From Acidobacteriota bacterium (lineage in GTDB: Bacteria > Acidobacteriota > Terriglobia > UBA7540), in the NCBI GenBank assembly GCA_902812465.1, contig CADDZE010000014.1, positions 1 to 64,000 on the forward strand: 64,000 nucleotides of DNA, read 5' to 3'. Positions 43,757 to 53,437 of the stretch are shown piece after piece. The notes beneath the pieces were generated by a model. That model worked only from the letters and a program-made list of their open reading frames with translations, had not been told where the DNA came from and did no database searches. Position numbers and translations under genes: made by a program. How positions within the stretch are numbered: the first letter of the stretch is position 1; every line of letters starts with the position of its first letter.

Positions 43757-46700
43757 TCAAAAGATGAACTTTAGGGCCAGTTGAATTTCACGCGTTGTCA
43801 GGCTGGCCTGGATGTGGTTGAAGACGTCCGCCGAGTTATCGTAATGGAGGTTCTTCTTCTGCAGGTCCCAGTTGGGGTGGTTGAGCAGATCAAAGAACTC
43901 GGCGCGAAATTCCAGTCTCTTCGTTTCGGTGAGCGAAAAATCCTTGTGCAGTCCGAAGTCGAGGTTGTTAAAACCTGGGCCTAGGATGGTGTTGCGCCCG
44001 GCATTTCCCGACCGTCCATTCGGTGGATTCGGGTTGAAGGCAGCAACGTTGAACCACTGTGCCGGCGTCCGGGACCCGCTATTGGGGTTCTGTCCGGGCA
44101 CGGCGTCAGGCCGCAGCGATTCAGCGTTGCCGTCGTTGCAGTTGCAGGTATCGTTGCCGTCAAAGGCCGTGAACCAGTAGCCCGATTGAACCGACCAGAT
44201 GGCGCTGACTTGCCATCCGCCGAGCAGCGCCCCTGCGAGCGGGTTCACGCGGGAGGTGTGGCCGAACGGCAGATCATAGATTCCGCTGAAGACGAAGCGG
44301 TGGCGCACGTCAAAGTCTGAATTGCCGTACTCCCAGTTCAAATGCTGCGGTTCGCGGAACGTGTCGCCGGCGTGCTGGCTACCCAGATTGGCGTCCGAGG
44401 CGTTGTCGAGTGCGTGTCCCCAGGTGTAGGAAGCGAGAAAGCTCAGGCCGTGCGCATAGCGCCGTTCAAGCTTAGCGAGGAAGGCGTTGTATTTAGAGAA
44501 GCCGCCGTTGCTGGTCATCTGCGAGCCGTCAGACAGGAAGGGGAACTGTTGCCTCGCCTGGATGCTGGTGGAGCCGTCACCTGGGACTGCCTGGTCAAAA
44601 TAGATAAGGGTGTAGAGGTTGTGACCGGCAGAGCCGCTGTAGTCAAAGGAGGCAACGGTGTTTTGGGCGATTTCTCTTTCCAGCGCAAGGTTCCACTGCT
44701 GGACGCGTGGCGTGTGCATCTGCGCGGGGATCGCCGCAATTTGAAACTGCACGCTCGGGTCTCGGGTAAAATCGAGGCTGTATCCCTGGGAGAAGACGTT
44801 CGGCCGCCCGGTCGCTGGGTTTACCGGGAACCAGATCACGTTAAAGGGCGGATTGTAGCCAGGACTGGGGAAGCTCCAAGGGCCGATTTCCTGAAATTCG
44901 TAATAGACGCCGTAGCCACCCCGGACGACGGTGCGGGGATCCTTCGAGTACGCAAAGCCTATCCGCGGGCCCCAGTTGTTCTTATCGGTCCGAACGAGGC
45001 CTGGAGTGCCGTTGCGGTCCACTGGGATACCGGCCATGGCCACCGGCAGCGGTCCGGTGAACGCCTTAGGATAGACCATCGTGCCACGGTCTACATCGAA
45101 GGTGGCCTGGTGATTGTGCCGCTCATCGTAGGGTGTGTAGTACTCATAACGCACGCCGAGGTTGAGGGTGAGTCGGTCCGTAGCGCGAAAGTTGTCTTGA
45201 AAATAAGCCGCGAAATTTATCTGACGGTAGATGATGTCGTTTACGGTGGAGAATTGTACCGCGCTGGGAGCGCCGGTAAGAAACTGGGCGAAACCGACAG
45301 TAGTCGGACGATGGTTGTTGTCATCAGCGTTGGCGTCCTGGAACTTGAAGTCGCCGCGCGGTGCCTGCGATTCGTAGTGAGTGGTGCGTGTGGGCCGCAG
45401 CTCGCCACCGATGTGGAGACTGTGGCGCCCCTTGATCCAGGTTACGCTGTCAAGGTAGTCGCGCACGATGCCGTAGTCCTGGTAGAAACCGGTGCGGTTG
45501 CCTATGTTCCGGATTCCGGGGTTACCGTGAAATTCAAAGAGGCCAGTGGGCATGCCCGGAACGTTGGGAATGCCGTGTAAGCCCAGCTGGGCGTAGAGGT
45601 CTTGGTTCGGAGCATTAGCGCGCCGGTAGGGATGGTCGCGATCGAAGCCGAAATGAGCCTCGTTGATGAGATTGGCGCGGAAAATGTGTGTCCAGGCGAG
45701 TGCCAGCACCTGGCCGTGGGTGAAGACGTTCGTGCCGGGTGCTAGCAGATCGGACCAAGTCAGGTTGTGCTGCACCTGAAAGTCGTAGGTGTAGCGGCCA
45801 AACATGGTATCACGCTCGGAGAAGCGGTGGTCCAAGCGCACGCCGAAGCGATCCTCGTCAAAGGCATTGCGGACGGTCTTCGAGTAGAGCAGCGTGCCCG
45901 GCGTGTTCGGTTCCGGGTAGAGTGCGGCCAGTGCCCGGGCGAAAGGGTCAAGCAAGCCCGCAGGCAGCACGTTGTTCACGTAAGGCGAGCCCAGGGTGAA
46001 GGTACAAGCCGGTGAGCTGCCGCAGGGGTTGGTGGTCGATCCGGGAAGGAATTCGGAGAAATCGCCGCGGCGCATTTGGTCGTCCGGCACGGCGACGGTG
46101 ACCGGCCCGGGCGGCAATAAGTCGCGGATTCCCTCGTAGTCGGCGAAGAAGAACGTCTTGTCGCGGCCGTCGTATCGAAGCAGCCTGACGGGTCCGCCGA
46201 CGACGCCGCCAAACTGGTTGCGTATCCGTACTCCCCTGGCAATGCCCAGTTCGTTGTTCTGCCAGGAATTGGCATTCAAAGCGGAATTGCGCAGGTAATC
46301 GTAAGCGGTCCCGTGAAGCTGGTTGGTGCCGCTCTTAGTCACGACGTTGATTACACCGCCGACCGTCCGGCCGTACTGAGCGTCAAACGTGCTGCTCTGA
46401 ATCTTGAACTCCTGAATGGCATCGAGGTTAGGCGAAGCGGTGAGATTGACATTGGTCACCATTTCGGCGGTATTGGTGCTGTTGTCGACGCCGTCGATCA
46501 GGAAAGCGTTGTCGAACGACCGCGTGCCGCTGAGGCTGACGCCGCCGGCGGAGTTGTGGTCAATTCCCGAGTCGCGTGAGTGGGCGCTGGAAGGGATCGC
46601 GCCAGGCACCAAGGCAGCAAGCCCCTGGAAGTTGCGCCCTATCAAGGGCAGGTTCTGTATCGGGCGGCTGCCGATCACTTGTCCGACTGTCGCACTCTGC

Positions 46701-47152
46701 ACTTCGAGAGCAGGCGGTTCACCGCTCACCACTACGGTCTGCTGCATCGATCCGGCGCGCAAGGTGAAATCCAAGCGCACGTGCTGGTCAACATCCAGGT
46801 TAACGTTCCCAAAGACCTGAGAGGCCATTCCCGGCGCATCGGCCTGCACCCGATAGGCTCCGACACGCAACGGGCCGAGGACGTAATCGCCGCTGCCGTC
46901 GGACACGGTCTCGACGGTGGCGCCGGTCGCCTTGAGGGTTGCGGTGATCCTGGCCTGCGGTAGAACGCCGCCGGTTGAATCCCGCACCGTGCCGAAAACC
47001 GACGCGGTGTCCCTTTGAGCGAGGGCCGTGGACGCAGGAACCGCTGCCAAGGCCACCAGTAACCCGGTCGCTGCTAAACGGATGTTCCCGCCGCGACTAC
47101 CTGTGTCTCCGGGAAGGGGTTGGTCACCAAATCCTTCGGTTGGATACATCAT
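43757..47152 (-). CDS. Oar-like TonB-dependent outer-membrane receptor
   Basis: An 1131-residue outer-membrane protein. After a signal sequence (LAATGLLVALAAVPASTALA) comes a carboxypeptidase-regulatory beta-sandwich (SVFGTVRDSTGGVLPQARIT), a plug region (GRNFQGLAALVPG, LIDGVDNSTN, GRTVGGVINVVTKSGTNQLH) and a large beta-barrel ending in the typical Phe (ALKFIF). Such receptors are very common in Acidobacteria and are thought to import or bind large carbohydrates or peptides. The ATG at 47152 has GGAGG six bases upstream; 23 upstream codons are ignored. It is divergent from a LacI regulator, a usual arrangement for a sugar-regulated receptor. Confidence 0.9.
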   Translation of the reverse strand: MMYPTEGFGDQPLPGDTGSRGGNIRLAATGLLVALAAVPASTALAQRDTASVFGTVRDSTGGVLPQARITATLKATGATVETVSDGSGDYVLGPLRVGAYRVQADAPGMASQVFGNVNLDVDQHVRLDFTLRAGSMQQTVVVSGEPPALEVQSATVGQVIGSRPIQNLPLIGRNFQGLAALVPGAIPSSAHSRDSGIDHNSAGGVSLSGTRSFDNAFLIDGVDNSTNTAEMVTNVNLTASPNLDAIQEFKIQSSTFDAQYGRTVGGVINVVTKSGTNQLHGTAYDYLRNSALNANSWQNNELGIARGVRIRNQFGGVVGGPVRLLRYDGRDKTFFFADYEGIRDLLPPGPVTVAVPDDQMRRGDFSEFLPGSTTNPCGSSPACTFTLGSPYVNNVLPAGLLDPFARALAALYPEPNTPGTLLYSKTVRNAFDEDRFGVRLDHRFSERDTMFGRYTYDFQVQHNLTWSDLLAPGTNVFTHGQVLALAWTHIFRANLINEAHFGFDRDHPYRRANAPNQDLYAQLGLHGIPNVPGMPTGLFEFHGNPGIRNIGNRTGFYQDYGIVRDYLDSVTWIKGRHSLHIGGELRPTRTTHYESQAPRGDFKFQDANADDNNHRPTTVGFAQFLTGAPSAVQFSTVNDIIYRQINFAAYFQDNFRATDRLTLNLGVRYEYYTPYDERHNHQATFDVDRGTMVYPKAFTGPLPVAMAGIPVDRNGTPGLVRTDKNNWGPRIGFAYSKDPRTVVRGGYGVYYEFQEIGPWSFPSPGYNPPFNVIWFPVNPATGRPNVFSQGYSLDFTRDPSVQFQIAAIPAQMHTPRVQQWNLALEREIAQNTVASFDYSGSAGHNLYTLIYFDQAVPGDGSTSIQARQQFPFLSDGSQMTSNGGFSKYNAFLAKLERRYAHGLSFLASYTWGHALDNASDANLGSQHAGDTFREPQHLNWEYGNSDFDVRHRFVFSGIYDLPFGHTSRVNPLAGALLGGWQVSAIWSVQSGYWFTAFDGNDTCNCNDGNAESLRPDAVPGQNPNSGSRTPAQWFNVAAFNPNPPNGRSGNAGRNTILGPGFNNLDFGLHKDFSLTETKRLEFRAEFFDLLNHPNWDLQKKNLHYDNSADVFNHIQASLTTREIQLALKFIF

Positions 47153-47381
47153 CGGAACCTCCACTGATCCGGGTGGATTCGCCGGGGGGTATCGTAACGA
47201 TTCGACATTTTGCCACTGCATGGGCGAAAGTCAAGTGAATTGTGCGTTCAGCGTGCGTGAAGAGACGCTCCCCTCCATCTGGGGCTTCGGAGCTTAAAAT
47301 TGCTTCTTTTGTTGGGGCAAGGACCAAGCCGTCTCTGGCAACCTCGCGGGCAGCAAGCCGTCCCCCGACGCAGGAGAAAGT

Positions 47382-47410
47382 AGGACAGAGGATCGAATCG
47401 ATTCTATAAT
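47382..47410 (+). promoter_or_regulatory. Promoter and possible operator upstream of the LacI gene
   Basis: A perfect -10 TATAAT (47405-47410) lies 17 bases after AGGACA (47382-47387, four of six -35 matches). The spacer holds the perfect palindrome GAATCGATTC (47395-47404), well placed for binding by a LacI-type repressor and self-control. Confidence 0.65.
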
Positions 47411-47424
47411 TTAAAGGGATCTAC

Positions 47425-48483
47425 ATGGCAACCATTCAGGAAATTGCCCGGCAACTCCGAGTGTCTGTCTCTACCGTGTCGGCGGTGGTGAACCGGCGAG
47501 GCTATGTGAGCCCGACTATGCGCGCCAGAGTGGAACAGGCCCTCGAAGAGGCGCAATATCGCCCCAACGACATGGCACGGGGCTTGCGCCTCGGCCGCAG
47601 CCGCACTGTGGCGCTGATCGTGCCCGACCTCACCAATTCCTTTTATGCCCGCCTGATGCGCGGCGCGGAGGACTATCTGGCTTCGCTCGGCTACCGACTA
47701 CTGCTTGCTGACTCGCGCGAAGAGTGGAACCGCCAACGGGAGTACCTCGTTTCCTTCGCCAACGGGAGGACGGACGGCATTCTGCTGGTGCCTTGCCGCT
47801 CGACCGACGAGCAGTTAGCAACCATTCCACAACTGATCGGCAAGACGCCCTTAGTTTACGTTGATCGAAGTCCGCTGGGCCCGGCCGTTGATTCCGTGGT
47901 GGCTGACAACGTCCACGCCGGATACGCGGCAACGAGCCATTTGCTGGAGTTGGGGCATCGGCGCATCGGTATCGTAAGTGAGCCACTCGATTTATTGAAC
48001 GGTGCAGACCGCCTCGCGGGGTACAAAAAAGCTTTGCGGGCCCGACGCGTAGCCCTGGACCGCAGCCTGATTCGCGTCGGGGCCAACACGGAGGACTCGG
48101 GCTACTGGCAGGGTCTGGAGTTGTTCAAGCTGGCCAATCCCCCGACCGCCGTCGTGGTCTGCAATAACCTAATGACGCTGGGCCTGCTCAGCGCGCTGCG
48201 TGATGCCCGGCTGGAATGTCCGAGGGATGTCTCCGTGGTCGGCTTTGACGATTTCGAGTGGTGCCCTTATCTCTCACCACCTCTCTCGATGGTCCGCGTG
48301 CCTGCTGCCGAGCTGGGCGCGTTGGCGGCAAAGGCCCTCCTCAAGCGCCTCAATGGTGCGGGCAAAGAAGCGCGGGAAACGATCCGGCTACCAACTCAGT
48401 TGGTTCTCCGAGAGTCCACGGCCACACCCGCGTGGAAATCGCTCGCAGGCGGCAAGACTCAGCATCGAAGGTCACGTGAATAG
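47425..48483 (+). CDS. LacI-family transcriptional regulator
   Basis: A 352-residue repressor. The N-terminal helix-turn-helix is ATIQEIARQLRVSVSTVSAVVNRRGYVS, followed by the hinge region RARVEQALEEAQYRPNDMAR and a periplasmic-binding-like effector domain (ALIVPDLTNSFYARLMRGAE, GHRRIGIVSEPLDLLNGADR, VSVVGFDDFEW). The effector is probably a sugar or sugar acid. It is divergent from the TonB-dependent receptor and lies beside the sugar-oxidation-like genes at 48.6-51.2 kb, which may be its targets. Its own promoter holds a palindrome that may be the operator. Confidence 0.92.
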   Translation: MATIQEIARQLRVSVSTVSAVVNRRGYVSPTMRARVEQALEEAQYRPNDMARGLRLGRSRTVALIVPDLTNSFYARLMRGAEDYLASLGYRLLLADSREEWNRQREYLVSFANGRTDGILLVPCRSTDEQLATIPQLIGKTPLVYVDRSPLGPAVDSVVADNVHAGYAATSHLLELGHRRIGIVSEPLDLLNGADRLAGYKKALRARRVALDRSLIRVGANTEDSGYWQGLELFKLANPPTAVVVCNNLMTLGLLSALRDARLECPRDVSVVGFDDFEWCPYLSPPLSMVRVPAAELGALAAKALLKRLNGAGKEARETIRLPTQLVLRESTATPAWKSLAGGKTQHRRSRE

Positions 48484-48605
48484 ACTTTTGTTTCCGGCAG
48501 AGGTGTGAGCAAGGCGCTCCGAAAAGGACAGGCTCATGCAATTCGCCAAACTGTATTGCGTCAGGCAGGAGCCGCACGGAGCCTTGGAGGAGGCGCGGAA
48601 TTCAG

Positions 48606-49430
48606 TCAGCTCGCCTTGCATCCCGGGCATTCGACCCAGAACGAGTTGCCCTTATAACCCAGCTCCTTCAGCCCCAGGCGGGACGTATAGAATCCTCGGA
48701 CGGTTTGAGAGGTAAGGTAGGATAGGAATTGGCGCGTTCGCGAGCGCGCATCAGTGATGGAGCTCAGAAATTGGATTTGAGAGGCCTCCTCCAGCTCGAG
48801 AAAAGGCGCCCCGTGGAGTTCGATGCACTTTGCGTTGATGCTTCGCAGACCTTCCCGGCAGATCATGTCCGGTTCGCTGTTCTCCAGTTGTTCCACTGCC
48901 TCTCGCCCATAGTACGCGACGGCTAAGGCTCGGTGCTGGGGCGACAATCGTCGGGCCGCTTCACGTATCGCGCCAGCTTCGGAAGCCGTCAGGTCAACCC
49001 ACTCGACGATTTCCGTGAGCGCCTCCTCAAATTCGGGCTGGCGCGCCGCTACGCTTCTCGGCGGGGCGCCCAAAATGAGTCGGATTAACTGCCGAACCAT
49101 CCGAAGCTCATTCGGATCGAAGAACGCAGAGCGGAAGGATCCGCGCCGAGGCTGAACGTAATCGGTCTCCGCGCCTGCCGGAATCTTTATATACCGCTCG
49201 TCCCGTGTCAGGGCGTCTGCCATGAGCTGGCTATCCGGTTCGTAGAGACCAGGCGGGAGCGCGCGCACACTAGAGGAGATCCAGCTGGCCGGTTTTTCTG
49301 GCTTCAGCTCACATGCCAAGCCCCTAAATCCAAACAGTATTGCTGTTTCCGCGAGCTTCAGCAGCCATGTCCTCCGAGAAGACTCGCTGGCCAGCGTGGA
49401 TGTTTCCTTTCCCCTTCCTTGGGTTCTCAT
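48606..49430 (-). CDS. Gluconate 2-dehydrogenase subunit 3-like protein, Tat-exported
   Basis: A 274-residue protein. The N-terminus has a twin-arginine pattern (SSRRTWLLKLAETAILFGFRG). The middle and end (FFDPNELRMVRQLIRLILG, YYGREAVEQLENSEP, RQFLSYLTSQTVRGFYTS) fit the small-subunit family found with GMC/gluconate dehydrogenases. The Tat signal would carry a folded complex including the flavoprotein encoded 52 bases upstream on the same strand. The ATG at 49430 starts the signal region; the longer frame upstream lacks support. Substrate unknown. Confidence 0.8.
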   Translation of the reverse strand: MRTQGRGKETSTLASESSRRTWLLKLAETAILFGFRGLACELKPEKPASWISSSVRALPPGLYEPDSQLMADALTRDERYIKIPAGAETDYVQPRRGSFRSAFFDPNELRMVRQLIRLILGAPPRSVAARQPEFEEALTEIVEWVDLTASEAGAIREAARRLSPQHRALAVAYYGREAVEQLENSEPDMICREGLRSINAKCIELHGAPFLELEEASQIQFLSSITDARSRTRQFLSYLTSQTVRGFYTSRLGLKELGYKGNSFWVECPGCKAS

Positions 49431-49482
49431 CCTGCCTCGCAAAGGAGAGTGGGCGGCGGGATCAGAGATCGAGCTAGTGGGC

Positions 49483-51186
49483 CTACAGGTTTCCGCGCCG
49501 CAATTCTTCGACAATGTAATCGGCCGTTCGAGCGGCAAGCGCCATGATGGTCAGGGTCGGCTCGTAACAGCCTTGGGTGACGAAGACGGCACCATCTGCC
49601 ACGAAGACGTTTCTGGCGTCGTGCAGTCGTCCGAACTTGTCCACGACGCTCGTCTTGGGGTTGTTTCCCATCCGCGCGGTTCCGCATTCGTGGATGTTCT
49701 TGCCAAACACGCTGAGCTCTTCGCGGGGAGGCTGCGGCTTCTCGACCCTCATCAGGTCCAAGATCTCCGCCAGGTCTTGGCGCATCGCCTTGGCCATCTG
49801 GTACTCGTTCTCGCCGTAGCTAGCCTCGATGTGGAGCACGGGTATCCCCCAGGCATCGACCTTCTCCGGGTCGAGCGTCACGTAATTTTCGTACCGGGGC
49901 AAGCACTCGCCCTGGGCCTCGATAGCGAAATAGTAGGGAATCGCTTCCCGCACCTTAGCGCGCCAATCCCGGCCGGCTGCGGCAAGGCCGAATGCGTGCG
50001 AGTACACCTCCTGGCTGCCATCGCCGTCGAAGCGGTAACCTCGCAAGAAGTTCGTGTCCCTCCGCCCCGTAGCATTCACATACTTCGGTATCAGAAACCC
50101 GCAGGGGCGGCCGACAGGCTCGCGGGTAGAGGAACGGAGTGCGGGGAGGAAGCCGCCCGCACCCTCCACCGTAAAATGATCCATCAGGTAATGACCCAGC
50201 ACGCCCTCTGAGTTTCCAACTCCCTTGGGAAAGCGAGGCGAGGCGGAATTGAGCAAGATGCGCGTGGATTCGAGCGCGCCCGCGCACAGGATTACAACTT
50301 TGGCCTGCACGTCGCGGTGGTGGTGCGAAAGCCGCTCGATATAGTGCACGCCGCGGGCCATCCCTTCCTGGTCGGTGACGACGTGACTGACCACGGCGTC
50401 GGTGACCAACGTGAACCGCCCGGTACGGGCGGCAGCTGGTAGGGTAACTGCAGGGCTGTTGAAATAGGAGGCGGTATGGCATCCGCGCTGGCACTGGTCA
50501 CAGTAATGGCATGCCGGGCGGCCGCGGTGCGACACGGTCAGATTGGCGACCCGGTCAGGCATGACACGCCAGCCGAACTTCTGTTCGATTACTTTTTTGG
50601 CTAGTAAGCTGCCGCAAGAAAGGTTCATCGGAGGCAAGAACTTCCCGTCCGGCATCTGCTCGAGGCCTTCCAGCGATCCGCTGACGCCGATGTAGCTCTC
50701 CACCTTGTCGTAATAGGGCTGCAGGTCGGCATAACTGATCGGCCAGTCTTCTCCGAAGCCGTCGCGGCTGGCGGCTTTGAACTCGTAGTCGCTGTAACGG
50801 TAGCTTTCGCGTCCCCAGCAGAATGTCCTTCCGCCGACCTGCCGGCCTCGTATCCACATGAAAGGCCTGTCGGCCGGAAAGGTATAGGGGTTTTCGTGGT
50901 CGTTGACGAAGAACTGGTGGCTGTACTCGTCGCAGGCAAAGCAGAGCCGCTGGACCGGCTGGTCACGAAGAAGTTTCGCTTGGTCGCCAAATCCCCGGAA
51001 CTTCAACTGATACGGCCAGACGTGTTCGGTGAAGTCTCGGGTAGGGACACGAGGAGGGCCCGCCTCCAGCATCAAGACCTCCACACCTTGCTCGGCCAGC
51101 TCCTTCGCCACCCATCCCCCACTTGCACCGGAGCCGACCACTATGGCGTCATAAACCTTTTGCGAATTGGGAGCTTGAGTTCGCAC
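49483..51186 (-). CDS. GMC-family oxidoreductase, large flavoprotein subunit
   Basis: A 567-residue flavoenzyme that likely oxidises a sugar or polyol. FAD binding is AIVVGSGASGGWVAKELAEQG with LMLEAG. FCWGRESYRYSDYEF is the second GMC signature, and the active-site His lies in NIHECGTARMG near the C-terminus. A Cys cluster CHYCDQCQRGC at about residue 225 may bind metal or form disulfides. No Tat signal is present on this chain, but the small subunit encoded next has one. Together they resemble gluconate-2-dehydrogenase-type complexes without the cytochrome subunit; a broken c-type cytochrome lies far away at 37.7 kb. Confidence 0.9.
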   Translation of the reverse strand: MRTQAPNSQKVYDAIVVGSGASGGWVAKELAEQGVEVLMLEAGPPRVPTRDFTEHVWPYQLKFRGFGDQAKLLRDQPVQRLCFACDEYSHQFFVNDHENPYTFPADRPFMWIRGRQVGGRTFCWGRESYRYSDYEFKAASRDGFGEDWPISYADLQPYYDKVESYIGVSGSLEGLEQMPDGKFLPPMNLSCGSLLAKKVIEQKFGWRVMPDRVANLTVSHRGRPACHYCDQCQRGCHTASYFNSPAVTLPAAARTGRFTLVTDAVVSHVVTDQEGMARGVHYIERLSHHHRDVQAKVVILCAGALESTRILLNSASPRFPKGVGNSEGVLGHYLMDHFTVEGAGGFLPALRSSTREPVGRPCGFLIPKYVNATGRRDTNFLRGYRFDGDGSQEVYSHAFGLAAAGRDWRAKVREAIPYYFAIEAQGECLPRYENYVTLDPEKVDAWGIPVLHIEASYGENEYQMAKAMRQDLAEILDLMRVEKPQPPREELSVFGKNIHECGTARMGNNPKTSVVDKFGRLHDARNVFVADGAVFVTQGCYEPTLTIMALAARTADYIVEELRRGNL

Positions 51187-51608
51187 GCCGGCAGTTTACG
51201 TGAGACCGTTCGAGAAGGCAATTGAGTAATGCTCGTCCGGTGCCTTGTTCACACTGAGGTTTCTTCGAAGCGGACTGAGAATGTGTCAGGAATGCGGGAA
51301 AGGAGGATAGCCAGGTGCTTGACTACGGGGGACGGCGGCCGTATCAGGTCCGTCCCCAGATCCTTGCGTCTGCTGGCTTGCCTCAAGCTAGTGTGTGGCC
51401 GAGGGTTTCGCTGGGATCAAGACCGTAGGTTAGATCTTTTGAAGGGAACGCCAGGGCGTTCCGGGGCATCGAATTGTAGACTTATGTCGTTATTGTCCGG
51501 GCGCGCGGAATGCGGGTGAGTGAGGATCCGAGTCACCGAATCGATCAGTTGCGATGGACGCGAGCACTGAATGAGCCTTCGGCCAAAAACAAAGAGAGGA
51601 GTCAAGGA
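51187..51608. other. Intergenic region between the GMC and BNR genes
   Basis: No gene is seen. A small hairpin GGAACGC/GCGTTCC lies at 51445-51462. A site GAATCGATCA near 51539 matches eight of ten bases of the palindrome in the LacI promoter. This spacer must hold divergent promoters, but none is clear. Confidence 0.4.
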
Positions 51609-52787
51609 ATGAGCAGCGTCAGAGTGCTAGTGGGCACCCGCAAGGGTGCGTTCATTTTGAAGGCAGACGGCAAGCGGAAGAACTGGGAGGTCAACGGGCC
51701 TTACTTTACCGGTTGGGAGGTCTACCATCTAAAAGGATCGCCGGCTGATCCGAATCGGATATACGCGTCGCAATCCAGCGGCTGGTTCGGGCAAGTGCTG
51801 CAACGCTCCAACGACGGTGGCACGACTTGGGAAGCACCAGGCGGCGGTGTGACCGCGAGTCCCCAGGGGTGGCCGATGGGCGAAAGCAACCGGTTCGTAT
51901 ACGATACTTCTCCGGAGACGGGCAAGCCGCTTACCACGCATCAGTGGTACGACGGTACCCAGCACCCCTGGGAATTCAAGCGGGTATGGCACCTTGAGCC
52001 CTCACTGACCGATCCGGACACAATTTACGCGGGAGTGGAAGACGCGGCGCTGTTCCGCTCGACGGACGGCGCACATAGTTGGCAAGAGCTGGCGGGGTTG
52101 CGCGGCCACGGCACTGGTCCCAAGTGGCAGCCAGGTGCCGGTGGCATGTGCCTGCACACCATTATCCTGGACCCCGCTAACCCTGAACGCATCTATACCG
52201 CTATCTCGGCCGCGGGTGCCTTTCGCAGCGACGATGGGGGCAAGACTTGGAAGCCTATCAACCGCGGCCTTAGGTCTCTGTACATCCCCGATCCGACTGC
52301 CGAAGTGGGTCATTGTGTCCATCATATCGCCATGAATCCCTTGCGACCTGGCCTGCTCTTCATGCAGAAGCACTGGGACGTAATGCGAAGTGACGATGGG
52401 GGCGAGCAATGGGAGGAAGTTAGCGGCAACTTGCCGACGGATTTCGGCTTCGCCATTGACGTCCACGCCCACGAGCCGGAGACGGTGTACGTGGTGCCCA
52501 TCAAGAGCGATTCGGAACACTTCCCTCTCGATGGAAAGCTGCGCGTCTACCGCAGTCGGACCGGTGGTAACGAGTGGGAAGAGCTTACAAAGGGCCTGCC
52601 GCAGCGGAACTGCTATGTTAATGTGCTGCGCGATGCCATGGCCGTCGATTCGCTCGACGAGTGCGGCATCTATTTCGGGACCACGGGAGGGCAGGTTTAC
52701 GCTTCAGCGGACGCAGGGGACTCTTGGGCTCCCATCGCCGAGCACCTTCCGCCTGTGCTCTCCGTGGAGGTGGAGACGCTGGCATGA
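51609..52787 (+). CDS. BNR/sialidase-like beta-propeller protein
   Basis: A 392-residue protein with repeated Asp-box/BNR motifs: [58 protein letters not shown] and [15 protein letters not shown]. These give a six- or seven-bladed propeller similar to sialidase/VPS10-like proteins. No signal peptide is visible, so it may act in the cytoplasm. The ATG at 51609 has AGAGGAG upstream. Its stop overlaps the ATG of a MoaD/ThiS-like gene (ATGA), so the two are translated together. Function not known; glycosidase residues were not recognised. Confidence 0.83.
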   Translation: MSSVRVLVGTRKGAFILKADGKRKNWEVNGPYFTGWEVYHLKGSPADPNRIYASQSSGWFGQVLQRSNDGGTTWEAPGGGVTASPQGWPMGESNRFVYDTSPETGKPLTTHQWYDGTQHPWEFKRVWHLEPSLTDPDTIYAGVEDAALFRSTDGAHSWQELAGLRGHGTGPKWQPGAGGMCLHTIILDPANPERIYTAISAAGAFRSDDGGKTWKPINRGLRSLYIPDPTAEVGHCVHHIAMNPLRPGLLFMQKHWDVMRSDDGGEQWEEVSGNLPTDFGFAIDVHAHEPETVYVVPIKSDSEHFPLDGKLRVYRSRTGGNEWEELTKGLPQRNCYVNVLRDAMAVDSLDECGIYFGTTGGQVYASADAGDSWAPIAEHLPPVLSVEVETLA

Positions 52788-53080
52788 TCCGGGTGATGCT
52801 TCCTACCCATCTTCGAAACCTGGCCCAGGTTGAGGGCGAGATTACACTCGAAGTCGATGGCACGGTCACCCAGGGTTCGGTGCTGGACGCGCTCGAGGCG
52901 CGCTATCCCGTGCTGCGCGGCACCATCCGCGAACACGACACATTGAAGCGCCGGGCCTTTATCCGTGTCTTTGCCTGCCAGGAGGACCTTTCCCATCAGC
53001 CGCCGGACGCTCCGCTACCCGAAGCGGTGGCGAAGGGTTTCGAGCCTTTGATGATCATTGGGGCCATTGCCGGTGGTTAG
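52784..53080 (+). CDS. MoaD/ThiS-family ubiquitin-like protein
   Basis: A 98-residue beta-grasp protein with the C-terminal Gly-Gly (IIGAIAGG) needed for adenylation and thiocarboxylate formation. The start [20 protein letters not shown] and [14 protein letters not shown] fit the fold. It shares an ATGA overlap with the BNR propeller gene upstream. No moa or thi genes are nearby, so its partner could be the stand-alone E1-like protein at 24940 or one outside the window. The use of its thiocarboxylate, if any, is unknown. Confidence 0.85.
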   Translation: MIRVMLPTHLRNLAQVEGEITLEVDGTVTQGSVLDALEARYPVLRGTIREHDTLKRRAFIRVFACQEDLSHQPPDAPLPEAVAKGFEPLMIIGAIAGG

Positions 53081-53437
53081 CCCGCGAACCGGCTTGCCGA
53101 CTCGATCCAGCATAGTCAACCGACGGTCGCTTTCAGCTTACCTCGGTTGTTGGAAGCTGGCTGCGTTGGGGGGCATTCGGCGGTGTTCGGGCGTTCGGCC
53201 CTAAGCTTGACAACGCCGCAAAGCCATCGGTAACATTTTTCACTCACCTGCGGACTCAGGGACTTGTCGCGAGAGCAGCGATGGTCATAGAAGCGCGCCC
53301 TCAGCGCGCTTTGAGGGGTCCGCTTCTTAAGCAGCGCGGATCATATCGCTCGGGCAGGTGAATCAGCTTGTGGCTCTGCTTCGAGCCTGCAGGTTGTCAC
53401 CGTTCGAGAGGACGCCGAACCACCTTTTAGTCCTTGC
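53081..53437. other. Gene-free stretch before the lipid-type cluster
   Basis: No gene is seen. It contains the hairpin described at 53291-53312. The promoter of the acyl reductase-like gene should lie in the last 100 bases but is not obvious. Confidence 0.4.
53291..53312 (+). terminator. Hairpin downstream of the BNR/MoaD-like operon
   Basis: AAGCGCGC pairs with GCGCGCTT around a five-base loop, followed by a single extra T. It lies 210 bases after the MoaD-like gene, so its link to that operon is uncertain. Confidence 0.45.

Noticed and set aside
44342-45580. Plus-strand frame of 412 codons opposite the TonB-dependent receptor
   Set aside because: Antisense to the receptor; no motif, and the receptor frame has full family features.
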